Of a stretch of 64,000 nucleotides of DNA, positions 17,061 to 26,123 are shown in pieces. The stretch's first letter is position 1. Every line of letters starts with the position of its first letter. Both the position numbers and the translations under genes were made by a program. The DNA comes from Hyphomicrobiaceae bacterium (GTDB lineage: Bacteria > Pseudomonadota > Alphaproteobacteria > Rhizobiales > Methyloligellaceae): positions 73,430 to 137,429 of the forward strand of contig JALCBY010000009.1 in the NCBI GenBank assembly GCA_028066055.1. The letters run 5' to 3'. The notes beneath the pieces were generated by a model, which worked only from the letters and a program-made list of their open reading frames with translations, searched no databases and was not told the origin of the DNA.

Positions 17061-18893
17061 TTACATCGCCCGCATGGACAAACGCATCGCCTTGGCCACC
17101 GACTTGTCGGTTTCAATGACTGCCTCGATCTGCTGCCTCACCCATTCCGCCGTAAGCGGCATGCCGTCATAGTTCAGGACCGGAACGAGTTTCTCGCCCG
17201 GTATGCCGGCCTCGGTCATCAGCAGCGATCGCATCTGCGCGTCCCGGTTCTGTTCGACGACGAAAATTCGCTCATGCTGTTCGGCGAACCTGCTGACCTG
17301 CTTGCCGAACGGGAACGCCCGCAGACGCATGGTGTTGAGCTTGTAACCTTCGCGCGCGAGCAGCTCCACGGCTTCACGGACCGCGGGCTCGGTCGAACCG
17401 AAATTGATTATGCCCAATTTACTCGTTCGGCCGGACTTGCGGATTACCGGTTTCGGCACGACCTGTGCCGCCGTCGCGAATTTGCGTGTGAGTCGGTCCA
17501 GATTTTCCGCGTTGATCCTGCCATCTTCGGTATAAGCAGCAAACGCATCGTGCGAAGATCCGCGCGTAAAGAACGCGCCCTTCGTCGGATGGGTCCCCGG
17601 CAGGGTGCGGTAGGGAATGCCATCGCCGTCGACGTCCCAGTAGCGTCCGAAATGCTGCGCCTTGTCGAGCATTTCCGCAGTCATGATCTTCCCTCGGTCG
17701 TGGACACGTGCGTCGTTCCACTCAAGCGGCTTGGTCACCCACTCGTTCATGCCGATGTCGAGGTCGCTCATCACGATCACCGGGGTCTGCAACCGTTCCG
17801 CGAGGTCGAAGGCCTCCGCGCTCAGCTCGAAACATTCCTTGGGGTCCGCGGGAAACAGCAACACCTGCTTGGTATCCCCATGGGATGCGTAGGCACAGGC
17901 CGTGATATCCGACTGCTGGGTACGCGTCGGCATGCCGGTCGAGGGGCCGCCACGCTGCACGTCGAAGAGGACCAGAGGCACCTCAGCGAAATAGGCAAGG
18001 CCGATGAACTCGGCCATGAGCGATATACCCGGACCCGACGTCGAGGTGAAAGCGCGTGCGCCGTTCCAGCCCGAGCCGATCACCATGCCGATGGCCGCAA
18101 GCTCGTCCTCTGCCTGCACGACGGCCACCTGGCGCTTGTCGTCCTTGTCCAATCGCAGACGCTTGGCATGTTTTTCGAAGGCTTCCGCCAACGATGTGGA
18201 CGGGGTGATGGGATACCAGGCGCAGACCGTGGCGCCGGCATAGAGACACCCGAGCGCGGCAGCTTCGTTGCCGGTGATCATGATCCGGTCGCTGTCTCCC
18301 CGGCCCTTCTTCACACGGATCGGCAACGGGCAATCGAAATGCTTCTGCGCATATTTACGACCCATCTCAAGCGCCTTGACGTTCGGCCTGATCAGGTGCT
18401 CCTTGCCCTTGAAGCGGTCGTGAACACCCTGCTTCACGACGCTGAAATCCATATCCAGCAATGCGGTCAGCGCGCCGACATACACGACATTCTTGAAAAG
18501 CTGGCGTTCGCGCGGGCGTTCGTATACCTCCGCGCACATTCGCGCAATGGGAATACCAAGGATCGTGATGTCCTGGCGCGAGAACGCACGCGGGAGACTT
18601 GAATCATAGATGAGAAAACCGCCCGGATTGATTTCGGCAACATCCTGCGAATAGGTCTGCGCGTTCATTGCCACCATGATGTCGACACCGTCGCGCCGCG
18701 CCGCACGGCCCGTCTGGGTCACGCGCACCTCGTACCAGGTGGGAAGTCCCTGAATATTCGACGGAAAGATGTTCTTCGGAACAACGCCGAGACCCATCCG
18801 GAACAGGGATTTGGCGAACAGCAGGTTGGCGCTCGCCGACCCGGAGCCGTTCACATTGGCGAATTTTACGACAAAATCGAACGAGCGCTTCAT
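17061..18893 (-). CDS. korA: 2-oxoacid:acceptor oxidoreductase, fused gamma-alpha subunit
   Basis: The start ATG at 18893 overlaps the flavoprotein stop by 4 bases and gives 610 residues. The N-terminal third is the gamma domain (FANVNGSGSASANLLFAKSL). The rest is the alpha pyrimidine-binding domain with AWYPITPSTSLAEAFE, QAEDELAAIGMVIGSGWNGA and VQRGGPSTGMPTRTQQSD. With the beta subunit it oxidises a 2-oxoacid to acyl-CoA, and the electrons would pass to the flavoprotein encoded just upstream. The order of flavoprotein, gamma-alpha, beta with tight spacing is one operon. A second, separate enzyme of this class lies at 28737-31582. Confidence 0.88.
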   Translation of the reverse strand: MKRSFDFVVKFANVNGSGSASANLLFAKSLFRMGLGVVPKNIFPSNIQGLPTWYEVRVTQTGRAARRDGVDIMVAMNAQTYSQDVAEINPGGFLIYDSSLPRAFSRQDITILGIPIARMCAEVYERPRERQLFKNVVYVGALTALLDMDFSVVKQGVHDRFKGKEHLIRPNVKALEMGRKYAQKHFDCPLPIRVKKGRGDSDRIMITGNEAAALGCLYAGATVCAWYPITPSTSLAEAFEKHAKRLRLDKDDKRQVAVVQAEDELAAIGMVIGSGWNGARAFTSTSGPGISLMAEFIGLAYFAEVPLVLFDVQRGGPSTGMPTRTQQSDITACAYASHGDTKQVLLFPADPKECFELSAEAFDLAERLQTPVIVMSDLDIGMNEWVTKPLEWNDARVHDRGKIMTAEMLDKAQHFGRYWDVDGDGIPYRTLPGTHPTKGAFFTRGSSHDAFAAYTEDGRINAENLDRLTRKFATAAQVVPKPVIRKSGRTSKLGIINFGSTEPAVREAVELLAREGYKLNTMRLRAFPFGKQVSRFAEQHERIFVVEQNRDAQMRSLLMTEAGIPGEKLVPVLNYDGMPLTAEWVRQQIEAVIETDKSVAKAMRLSMRAM

Positions 18894-20731
18894 TTGACAT
18901 ACGCCATGCAATTGGGTTGGCCGGCAGGGTTTGCCTGGCGTTCCACATAGGTGAATTTCTGCATGTCCCACGCGCCGGTCGGACAGCGCTCCGCACACAG
19001 GCCGCAGTGCAGGCAAAGGTCTTCATCCTTGGCCATGATGCGTCCTGTTTTCAGAACATCGGATACGTAGATGTCCTGAGCTTCGTTTCTAGCCGGCACG
19101 CGCAGGCGGCCACGTAAATCGTCTTCCTCGCCGTTGGCCGTGAAGTTGATGCAATCGACGGGACAGATATCGACACAGGCATCGCACTCGATGCACAGAT
19201 CGCGGACAAAGACGGTCTGGACGTCGCAGTTCAAACAGCGTTCGGCTTCCAGATATGCAAGTTCATCATCGAAGCCGAGTTCAACCTCCGCTTTCAGGTC
19301 CTTGAGCGTGATCTTGTGGTCCTGATGCGGGACGTCGAACCGCGTATCCTCGGAGTAGTCGTTGTCATACGCCCATTCGTGGATGCCCATCTTCTGGCTG
19401 GCAAGGCTTGCGCCCGCCAGCGGTCGGTCGGTGTTCAAATCCCTGCCGTGACAATACAGGTCAATCGAGATTGCCGCCTGGTGCCCATGCGCCACGGCCC
19501 AGATGATGTTTTCGGGCCCCCATGCGGCGTCGCCACCGAAGAAGACACCTGGCCGGGTCGACATCATCGTCGTATTGTCGACCGTCGGCATGTCCCACTC
19601 GTTGAAATCAATGCCGATATCGCGCTCGATCCAGGGAAACGCATTGTCCTGGCCGATCGCCATCAGAACATCGTCGCATTCGAAAACCACCTCCTCGCCC
19701 GTCGGCACAAGAGACCGCTTTCCGTCATCCGCATATACGGCTTCCACACGCGCGAATTTGATACCTTTGAGTTTGCCGTTCTCGACGACGAACTCCTTTG
19801 GCTGATGATTGTCGAAAATGGGAATGCCTTCGCGTTCGGCATCTTCGATTTCCCAATCCGACGCCTTCATGTCCCCGCGCGGCGAGCGCACGGTTACGCG
19901 CACATCCTTACCCCCCAGTCTCAGTGCCGACCGGCAGCAGTCCATGGCCGTGTTGCCACCACCGATAACAACGACACGTTTGCCGATCTTGGTCGTGTGC
20001 TCGAAGGCAATCGATGTCAGCCAGTCGATGCCGATGTGAATGCTGGCGTCGGCGTCATCGCGGCCGGGAATGTTCAGATCCTTGCCCCGCGGTGCCCCGG
20101 TGCCGACGAAGACCGCGTCAAACTCGTCCTCAAGCAAAGCATTGAGGCTGGTGATTTCCTCGCCGAAGCGGGTTTCCACGCCCATGTCGAGGATGTAACC
20201 GATCTCTTCATCCAGCACTTTTTCCGGCAACCGAAAGGGGGGGATGTTCGTCCGCATCAACCCGCCGCCACGGGGATCCTTCTCGAAGAGAACGCATTTG
20301 TAGCCGAGCGGCATCAGATCGCGTGCAACGGTCAGCGATGCCGGACCCGCACCGATAAGTGCGATGCGTTTACCGTTTTTCTTTCTGGGTATCCTCGGCA
20401 GCAATCCTGAAACATCGTCGCGGTAGTCAGCCGCAACCCGCTTCAACCTGCAAATGGCAACAGGCTTTTCCTCCAGCCGTCCGCGCCGGCAGGCCGGCTC
20501 GCAGGGCCTGTCACAGGTGCGCCCGAGAATGCCGGGAAAGACGTTCGACTCCCAGTTCAGCATGTAGGCGTCGGTGTAACGCCTCTGTGCGATCAGGCGG
20601 ATATATTCTGGAACGGGCGTGTGCGCCGGACACGCCCACTGGCAGTCCACCACCTTGTGGAAGTAATCCGGGTCAGTGATGTCCGTCGGCCGCATACCGC
20701 GCGGCTTGACGGTCACGTCGGATGAGCTCAT
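18890..20731 (-). CDS. korC: NADP-linked FAD/iron-sulfur oxidoreductase, GltD-like with C-terminal ferredoxin domain
   Basis: The 613-residue protein begins with a GltD-type iron-sulfur region (CQWACPAHTPVPEYI, CDRPCEPACRRG). It continues with an FAD fold (ALIGAGPASLTVARDL) and an NADP fold (VVVIGGGNTAMDCCRSAL), and GVFFGGDAAWG. The last 130 residues hold two 4Fe-4S motifs, CIECDACVDICPVDC and CLHCGLCAERCP. Such proteins pass electrons between NAD(P)H and ferredoxin-like centres. Being first in an operon with a 2-oxoacid oxidoreductase, it probably lets that enzyme reduce NADP, as reported for Azoarcus evansii KorC. It is cytosolic. The start MSSSDVTVKPRGMRPTDI seems right. Confidence 0.87.
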   Translation of the reverse strand: MSSSDVTVKPRGMRPTDITDPDYFHKVVDCQWACPAHTPVPEYIRLIAQRRYTDAYMLNWESNVFPGILGRTCDRPCEPACRRGRLEEKPVAICRLKRVAADYRDDVSGLLPRIPRKKNGKRIALIGAGPASLTVARDLMPLGYKCVLFEKDPRGGGLMRTNIPPFRLPEKVLDEEIGYILDMGVETRFGEEITSLNALLEDEFDAVFVGTGAPRGKDLNIPGRDDADASIHIGIDWLTSIAFEHTTKIGKRVVVIGGGNTAMDCCRSALRLGGKDVRVTVRSPRGDMKASDWEIEDAEREGIPIFDNHQPKEFVVENGKLKGIKFARVEAVYADDGKRSLVPTGEEVVFECDDVLMAIGQDNAFPWIERDIGIDFNEWDMPTVDNTTMMSTRPGVFFGGDAAWGPENIIWAVAHGHQAAISIDLYCHGRDLNTDRPLAGASLASQKMGIHEWAYDNDYSEDTRFDVPHQDHKITLKDLKAEVELGFDDELAYLEAERCLNCDVQTVFVRDLCIECDACVDICPVDCINFTANGEEDDLRGRLRVPARNEAQDIYVSDVLKTGRIMAKDEDLCLHCGLCAERCPTGAWDMQKFTYVERQANPAGQPNCMAYVK

Positions 20732-20922
20732 CAGCCCAACATCTCAGGCCACGGCAGCGCCAACAGCCCTCGCCCCTATCTTGGACGGCACCCGTGTCGT
20801 TCGGGTCATACGCACCGTCCGTTCCTCCCAATTCATGACGGGAAATCGAATCCCGCCGGTGCTCCATTTGGTATCCGATCAGACCCTTTCGGCAGACGCA
20901 AGTTACAAAAACAAAATTGATG

Positions 20923-20938
20923 AATACCAATTGGTATT
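20923..20938. promoter_or_regulatory. 16-bp perfect palindrome, candidate operator
   Basis: AATACCAATTGGTATT is perfectly self-complementary and lies in the divergent region between the korCAB operon and the ABC exporter genes, 192 bp from the korC start and 83 bp from the exporter start. Length and symmetry suit a dimeric repressor such as a TetR or GntR protein. No regulator gene is next to it. Confidence 0.45.
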
Positions 20939-21020
20939 AGACGATCATCAGGTCGCACAGCTAAGCCGGGTTTATGCGTTTAATATGACAGCAATCTGCT
21001 CTATATGACTCCTCAGTCGC

Positions 21021-21764
21021 ATGCCCGCACCGCGCAAGACACCTCAATCCCGAACCGCCCTGACGCCCATGTTCGCCGTCGAGGGCCTGATCAAGATTTA
21101 CCATACGGGCGAGTTGGAAATTCACGCGCTCGCCGGGGTAGATCTTGCGCTTTACGAGAGTGAACTTGCGGTTCTGCTTGGGCCATCGGGAAGCGGCAAA
21201 TCAACTTTGCTGAATATTCTCGGTGGCCTTGACACCGCAACCGCGGGATCGGCTCATTTTCGCGGTTCGGAAATCACCGCGATGAGCGAGCGTGAGCTCA
21301 CCCGATACCGGCGCGATCATGTCGGTTTCGTATTCCAATTCTACAATCTCATCCCCAGTCTGAGTGCCCGCGAAAATGTCTCGCTTGTGACGGAGATTTC
21401 GCCGAATCCCATGAAACCGGACGAGGCGCTGGGCCTTGTCGGTCTCGGACACAGGCTCGATCATTTCCCGGCGCAGCTCTCCGGCGGCGAGCAGCAGAGG
21501 GTCGCTATCGCCCGCGCCATCGCCAAACGACCCGAGGTCCTGCTCTGTGACGAACCAACGGGTGCGCTCGATTCCAAAACCGGCGTCCAGGTTCTCGAAG
21601 CCCTGACATCGGTGAACGAGGAACTCGGCACCACGACTGCGGTCATTACCCACAATGTGGCGATCGCCGATATCGCGCACCGCGTCTTCTACTTCGGCGA
21701 TGGCAAGATCGTGCGCACCAAGATCAACAAGCGCCGGGTCGCGCCCTCCAAAGTGCAGTGGTGA
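21021..21764 (+). CDS. ABC transporter ATP-binding protein, MacB/LolD type
   Basis: The 247-residue ATPase has Walker [12 protein letters not shown], signature [15 protein letters not shown], Walker [14 protein letters not shown] and the switch histidine in [27 protein letters not shown] is typical of the LolD/MacB branch. It is the first gene of a three-gene exporter: ATPase, FtsX-type permease and membrane fusion protein. An alternative start is the Met of MFAVEGLIK, 16 codons later. The substrate is unknown; lipoproteins, peptides and drugs are handled by relatives. Confidence 0.9.
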   Translation: MPAPRKTPQSRTALTPMFAVEGLIKIYHTGELEIHALAGVDLALYESELAVLLGPSGSGKSTLLNILGGLDTATAGSAHFRGSEITAMSERELTRYRRDHVGFVFQFYNLIPSLSARENVSLVTEISPNPMKPDEALGLVGLGHRLDHFPAQLSGGEQQRVAIARAIAKRPEVLLCDEPTGALDSKTGVQVLEALTSVNEELGTTTAVITHNVAIADIAHRVFYFGDGKIVRTKINKRRVAPSKVQW

Positions 21765-21771
21765 CGTCCCC

Positions 21772-24231
21772 ATGAGCACCCTCGACAAGAAACTTCTTCG
21801 CGATGTGGCCCGACTCTGGGCGCAGGCACTGGCGATTGCGCTGGTTCTGGCGTCCGGCGTCACGACGTTGATACTGGCCGTCGGCGCCTACAGATCCCTC
21901 GAGGAGACGCGCTCCGCCTATTATGAGCGCTACCGATTTGCGGACATCTTCGCGAGCGCCAAGCGCGCGCCGCAATTTGTCGAGCGGCAGATCCTCGAGA
22001 TTCCAGGCGTGGCAGCCGCGGAAACACGTATCTCCGAATTCGCCCTCCTCGACATTGACGGCATGGTACAGCCCGCGACCGGTGTGGCGGTCTCCGTGCC
22101 CGATCACCGGGACCAGCGCCTCAATCGGATCTACATGCGCGAGGGCCGGTTACCGGAGCCCGGACGGATCGACGAGGTCGTCGTCAACGAGGCGTTTGCC
22201 AAGGCACACAAATTCGAACTTGGCTCCGAGTTCCATGCCATCCTGAACGGCTACAAGCGACCGTTGCGGATAGTCGGCATCGCCCTGTCACCGGAGTTTA
22301 TCTATGCCCTTGGTCCCGGCGACCTCATTCCCGATGACCGTCGCTTCGGCGTGCTGTGGATGTCGGAAAAAGCGCTTGAGGCCGTGTACGACCTGGAAGG
22401 CGCGTTCAACTATGTCAGCGTCAAACTGCTGCGAAACGCCATCGAGGCGGACGTCATCGACCAGTTGGACACGCTGTTGAAGCGCTACGGAGGAACCGGC
22501 GCCTTTGCGCGCAAGGATCAGCAGAGCCACGCTTTCATCGATGCCGAGCTCAAGCAGCTCAAAGCCATGGCGCAGGTCATTCCGCCGATCTTTCTTCTCG
22601 TTTCCGCCTTCCTGATCAACATCACACTGTCGCGCCTCATCGCGCTCGAGCGCGAACAGATCGGTCTTTTGAAGGCCTTGGGTTACACCGGGCTCGCCGT
22701 CAGCTGGCACTATATGAAGCTGGTCCTGATCATCGCCATAGTGGGGATCGCCATCGGTGCGGTCGCCGGAACGTGGCTTGGGCAGGGACTGACGCGCCTT
22801 TACGGAGATTTCTTCCACTTCCCGTTCCTCATATTCCAGCGGGGCGTGGATATCTACGTCATTGCTGCCAGCATATCCCTGGCAACGGCGGCCGCCGGCG
22901 GCGTGCGTGGCATCTATGCCGCGTTGACGCTGCCGCCCGCGGTCGCCATGTCACCACCCGTTCCGACACACTATGCACATCTGGCGGTCGAAAAGTTTCA
23001 CATCTTCCGCCATTTCAGCCAACTCACCGTAATGGCAGTCCGTCACATCGTGCGCTGGCCCATCCGCGCAGGCCTGACCGTGCTGGGCATCGCCATGAGC
23101 GGTTCACTGCTCATCACGGCGTTGTTCTCCATCGATTCCATCGATTACATGATCGACGTCGTCTTTTTCCAAGCCGACCGGCAGGACGCTACCGTAAACT
23201 TTTCGGATGTCCGCCCGGCAGAAGTATTGCAGTCGGTTGAACATTTGCCGGGTGTGCTGGCGGCAGAGCCCTACCGGTCGGTATCGGTACGCCTGCATCA
23301 CGGGCACCGGCAGCGCAAGCTCGCGATCACGGGCAAAATGCCGGGGGCGGATTTGAGCCGCGTGCTCGGGCGCAACGATGTTCCCGTCGCACTCCCCGAA
23401 TCTGGCCTGCTGGTGAGCGAGCGCGTGGCAAAGCTGCTCAATCTCAAGCGCGGCGACACGGTCGACGTGGAAATCCTCGATGCCAGCCGCGTCCGCGGAC
23501 CTCTAGGCCTGAAGGTCGATCCAACGCGCCTGACGCCGGACCCCGATGTAAAGCCGGAGGATTTCAAAGCGTCACCGGTAAGGGGCAACACCCGACGCGT
23601 CCAGATCGCCGGCATCATCCAGTCCTATCTCGGATTAGCGGTCTTCATGGATCTTCGCGCGCTCAACGAGCTTCTGGACGAGAGTCCTGTGGTGAGCGGT
23701 GTACACATTGCGATCGACACGAACCGGACCGACGCGCTGTACAGGAAAATCAAGGAACTGCCGGCGGTCTCGGCCATTGCGTTGCAAGGCGAGGCGCTGC
23801 GGAAATTCCGCGAAACGCTGGCAACGAACATTTACATCATGACGGCTGTGTATGTTGTACTCAGCGTCATCATCGCGTTTGGGGTGGTGTACAATTCCGC
23901 CCGTATTCAGCTGTCCGAACGGGCTCGTGAGTTTGCCAGCCTTCGGGTCCTCGGATTTTCAAAGGCAGAGGTTTCACACGTCCTGCTGCTCGAACTCGCC
24001 CTGCTGGTTGCCGCAGCCGTGCCGCTCGCCTGGATCATCGGCTACGGCTTTGCCTGGGCAACGGTTCAGGGTTTTGAGAGCGATCTCTACTCCATACCCT
24101 TTGTCATCAAGGCGAATACATATGCCTTTTCAACCCTTGTCGTGCTGGCGGCGGCAGGCGCATCGGCTTTGCTCGTGCGCCGGCGCATCGACCGGCTGAA
24201 TATGATCGAAGCCCTCAAAACCCGGGAATGA
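21772..24231 (+). CDS. FtsX-family ABC transporter permease
   Basis: The ATG at 21772 follows the ATPase stop by 7 bases and gives 819 residues (MSTLDKKLLRDVARLWAQAL). It has an N-terminal helix, a large periplasmic domain (about residues 50-260) and three helices (about 265-390). A second unit follows, with another periplasmic domain and a final set of helices ending VLAAAGASALLVRRRIDRLNMIEALK. This duplicated FtsX layout with two soluble domains is typical of MacB-like or LolE-like permeases of the long type. It works with the neighbouring ATPase and fusion protein to move substrate out through the periplasm. Confidence 0.88.
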   Translation: MSTLDKKLLRDVARLWAQALAIALVLASGVTTLILAVGAYRSLEETRSAYYERYRFADIFASAKRAPQFVERQILEIPGVAAAETRISEFALLDIDGMVQPATGVAVSVPDHRDQRLNRIYMREGRLPEPGRIDEVVVNEAFAKAHKFELGSEFHAILNGYKRPLRIVGIALSPEFIYALGPGDLIPDDRRFGVLWMSEKALEAVYDLEGAFNYVSVKLLRNAIEADVIDQLDTLLKRYGGTGAFARKDQQSHAFIDAELKQLKAMAQVIPPIFLLVSAFLINITLSRLIALEREQIGLLKALGYTGLAVSWHYMKLVLIIAIVGIAIGAVAGTWLGQGLTRLYGDFFHFPFLIFQRGVDIYVIAASISLATAAAGGVRGIYAALTLPPAVAMSPPVPTHYAHLAVEKFHIFRHFSQLTVMAVRHIVRWPIRAGLTVLGIAMSGSLLITALFSIDSIDYMIDVVFFQADRQDATVNFSDVRPAEVLQSVEHLPGVLAAEPYRSVSVRLHHGHRQRKLAITGKMPGADLSRVLGRNDVPVALPESGLLVSERVAKLLNLKRGDTVDVEILDASRVRGPLGLKVDPTRLTPDPDVKPEDFKASPVRGNTRRVQIAGIIQSYLGLAVFMDLRALNELLDESPVVSGVHIAIDTNRTDALYRKIKELPAVSAIALQGEALRKFRETLATNIYIMTAVYVVLSVIIAFGVVYNSARIQLSERAREFASLRVLGFSKAEVSHVLLLELALLVAAAVPLAWIIGYGFAWATVQGFESDLYSIPFVIKANTYAFSTLVVLAAAGASALLVRRRIDRLNMIEALKTRE

Positions 24232-24235
24232 ACAC

Positions 24236-25462
24236 ATGAGCGGAACCTGGATCAAACGCACAATAGGCGGCGTCATCGCCCTCGCGATCGTGGGGTTTTT
24301 CGTCTACGCGCTGATGCCTCGGCCGGTGCTCGTGGATACCGCGGTCATCGGCAAGGGGCCGTTGACGGTTACGGTCGATGAGGAAGGTGAAACGCGGATC
24401 CGTGAAATCTATGTTGTCTCCGCGCCGATCGACGGCAAGGTGCTGCGCTCGCCGCGCGAAGTGGGTGACGAGGTCGAGAAGGACAAGACCCTTCTTGCGA
24501 TCATCGAGCCCGGGGATCCGTCCTTCCTCGACATACGCGCGCGCCGGGAATTGCAAGCGAGCGTCGCGGCCGCCACCGCGGCGGTTCGGCACACCGAGAC
24601 GGAAATCATACGGGCAGAGTCCGAACTCAGATTTGCACAAAATGATCTCAAACGTGCCGTGTCACTGGCCGAGCGCGGAACGGTTTCTCAGCGCACCCTT
24701 GAGAAGGCAAAACTCGACGTCGATGTGCGCAAGGCAGCGCTCGAGCAATCTCACGCCAATCTCGAGTTGCGAAAACAGGAGCTCGAGAGCGCCAAGGCCC
24801 GCCTGATCGGCCCCGAACACTCGGCCCAGAAAGTCGAAGATGGGTCATGCTGCGTGGAAGTGCGCGCGCCGGTGAGCGGACGTGTGTTGCGGATCGACAA
24901 GGAAAGCGAACAGATCGTCAAGGCAGGCGAACCTCTTCTGCGTATCGGCGATCCGAAAGATCTCGAAATCGTCGTTGACCTGTTGTCGACGGACGCGGTG
25001 AAGGTGCAGGACGATGCCGAGGCCGTGATCGAAGGTTGGGGCGGTTTGATCCCCCTCACGGCACGCGTCAGGCGCGTCGATCCCGCCGGTTTCACGAAAG
25101 TCTCCGCACTGGGTATCGAGGAGCAACGGGTCAACACCATACTCGATCTCACCGTACCCAAGGACAAGCTGCCCGCACTTGGACATGATTTCCGGGTGTT
25201 CGTGCGCATTACCGTTTGGGATTCGGACAGCGCCCTGAAAGTTCCCCTCAGCGCCCTGTTTCGCCACAGTCAGGACTGGGCGGTCTTTCAGGTAAGGGAC
25301 GGAACCGCCAAGATCACGCCAGTGAAAATCGGCCAACGCAACACCAGGGACGCGGAAATCCTCGAAGGGTTGGAGCCCGGTGCCCGGGTGATCCTTCACC
25401 CCAGCGACCGGGTTGAAGACGGAACCAAGATTGAGGACAGAGCAACCGTCGACAAGTCCTGA
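24236..25462 (+). CDS. periplasmic adaptor (HlyD/RND-type membrane fusion protein)
   Basis: The 408-residue protein has one N-terminal helix (GGVIALAIVGFFVYALMPRP), then a biotinyl-lipoyl half, a long coiled-coil (about residues 95-195, rich in E, R and A with heptads), and the second lipoyl half with VRAPVSGRVLRI. A beta-barrel region follows. It starts 4 bp after the permease and closes the exporter operon. No TolC gene is adjacent; the TolC-like gene at 45608 belongs with an RND pump, so an outer-membrane partner is not assigned. Confidence 0.88.
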   Translation: MSGTWIKRTIGGVIALAIVGFFVYALMPRPVLVDTAVIGKGPLTVTVDEEGETRIREIYVVSAPIDGKVLRSPREVGDEVEKDKTLLAIIEPGDPSFLDIRARRELQASVAAATAAVRHTETEIIRAESELRFAQNDLKRAVSLAERGTVSQRTLEKAKLDVDVRKAALEQSHANLELRKQELESAKARLIGPEHSAQKVEDGSCCVEVRAPVSGRVLRIDKESEQIVKAGEPLLRIGDPKDLEIVVDLLSTDAVKVQDDAEAVIEGWGGLIPLTARVRRVDPAGFTKVSALGIEEQRVNTILDLTVPKDKLPALGHDFRVFVRITVWDSDSALKVPLSALFRHSQDWAVFQVRDGTAKITPVKIGQRNTRDAEILEGLEPGARVILHPSDRVEDGTKIEDRATVDKS

Positions 25463-25781
25463 CCTCTTGTACCCGGCGATCCGGACTGCATCTCACACGC
25501 CCGCGGTTGCCATTCGCGAGAATGTGAGCGGATTTCCTTGCATTTGAGTGCATCGTTGCCCGGACTTGGGCGCCTGCCGTAATGAAATGACGGAGAAGCC
25601 TCAAAGTGAGGAATTTCATGCCTTCATTGCTACATAAATAGAATTGTATTCTATATTGTCAACTTGATTTTCATAAAAGAAGAAAAATATTCTACTTACC
25701 GAACAGCAATAGAGCGGATTCGAAAGAAGACGCAAATCCCTTGATGCGGGACGTGTATCCCGGACAACCAGGTATCACATC
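25463..25781. promoter_or_regulatory. upstream region of the sulfite reductase operon
   Basis: This 319-bp stretch has no gene. Its right part (25620-25700) is notably AT-rich compared with its surroundings and carries the palindrome at 25638-25654, then a further ATATTCTAC half-like element near 25689-25697. The promoter of the cys operon should be here. Confidence 0.5.
25638..25654. promoter_or_regulatory. palindromic candidate operator ahead of the cys genes
   Basis: ATAGAAT (25638-25644) and ATTCTAT (25648-25654) are perfectly inverted around TGT. The AT-rich 17-bp shape is like sites of Rrf2-family regulators of sulfur and iron-sulfur metabolism. It differs from the Irr/ICE consensus because the AGAA and TTCT halves are 5 rather than 3 bases apart. 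It lies about 130 bp before the first gene of the operon. Confidence 0.45.
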
Positions 25782-26111
25782 ATGGCTAAGAAGATCACCG
25801 GGCCTCAGATTCTGACGGCCAACCGCCTGAGCGACGGTATGGTCGTATTTCTAAGCGCGGACGGAACGTGGCGCGCAAGCATCGACGCCGCAGACGTGGC
25901 GCGAACCGAAGATAGCGCATCGGCTCTCGAGGCGCGTGCGGCCACCTTCGTGCAGACCAATGAGATCGTCGATCCGTATCTGATTGCGGTCGAGGAGACG
26001 GACACCGGTGCGGTTCCGGTCGCGTTCCGCGAGCGCAGGCGGATCGCCGGTCCAAGTGTGCAGGCCGCATTCAACGGGCAATCCAACGGATCGCTGGCGT
26101 TCGCCGGTTAA
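25782..26111 (+). CDS. DUF2849 protein of the sulfite reductase operon
   Basis: The 109-residue protein reads MAKKITGPQILTANRLSDGMVVFL and belongs to DUF2849, a small family encoded just before cysI in many alphaproteobacteria. No enzyme motif or cysteine is seen. It lies 12 bp before cysI, so it is in the same transcript. Its role in sulfite reduction is inferred only from that conserved place; a small accessory or regulatory subunit is possible. Confidence 0.85.
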   Translation: MAKKITGPQILTANRLSDGMVVFLSADGTWRASIDAADVARTEDSASALEARAATFVQTNEIVDPYLIAVEETDTGAVPVAFRERRRIAGPSVQAAFNGQSNGSLAFAG

Positions 26112-26123
26112 GGGTCAAATCCC

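Noticed and set aside
16863..18602. A 579-codon open frame antisense to the korAB genes
   Set aside because: It is the shadow of strongly conserved genes in high-G+C DNA; its translation is arginine- and histidine-rich with no family motif. The same holds for long antisense frames at 2286-3317, 19316-20410, 44460-45548 and 54592-55815.
25638..25654. The cys palindrome as a third ICE (Irr) box
   Set aside because: The AGAA and TTCT halves are separated by 5 rather than 3 bases, and the outer bases do not match the ICE consensus.
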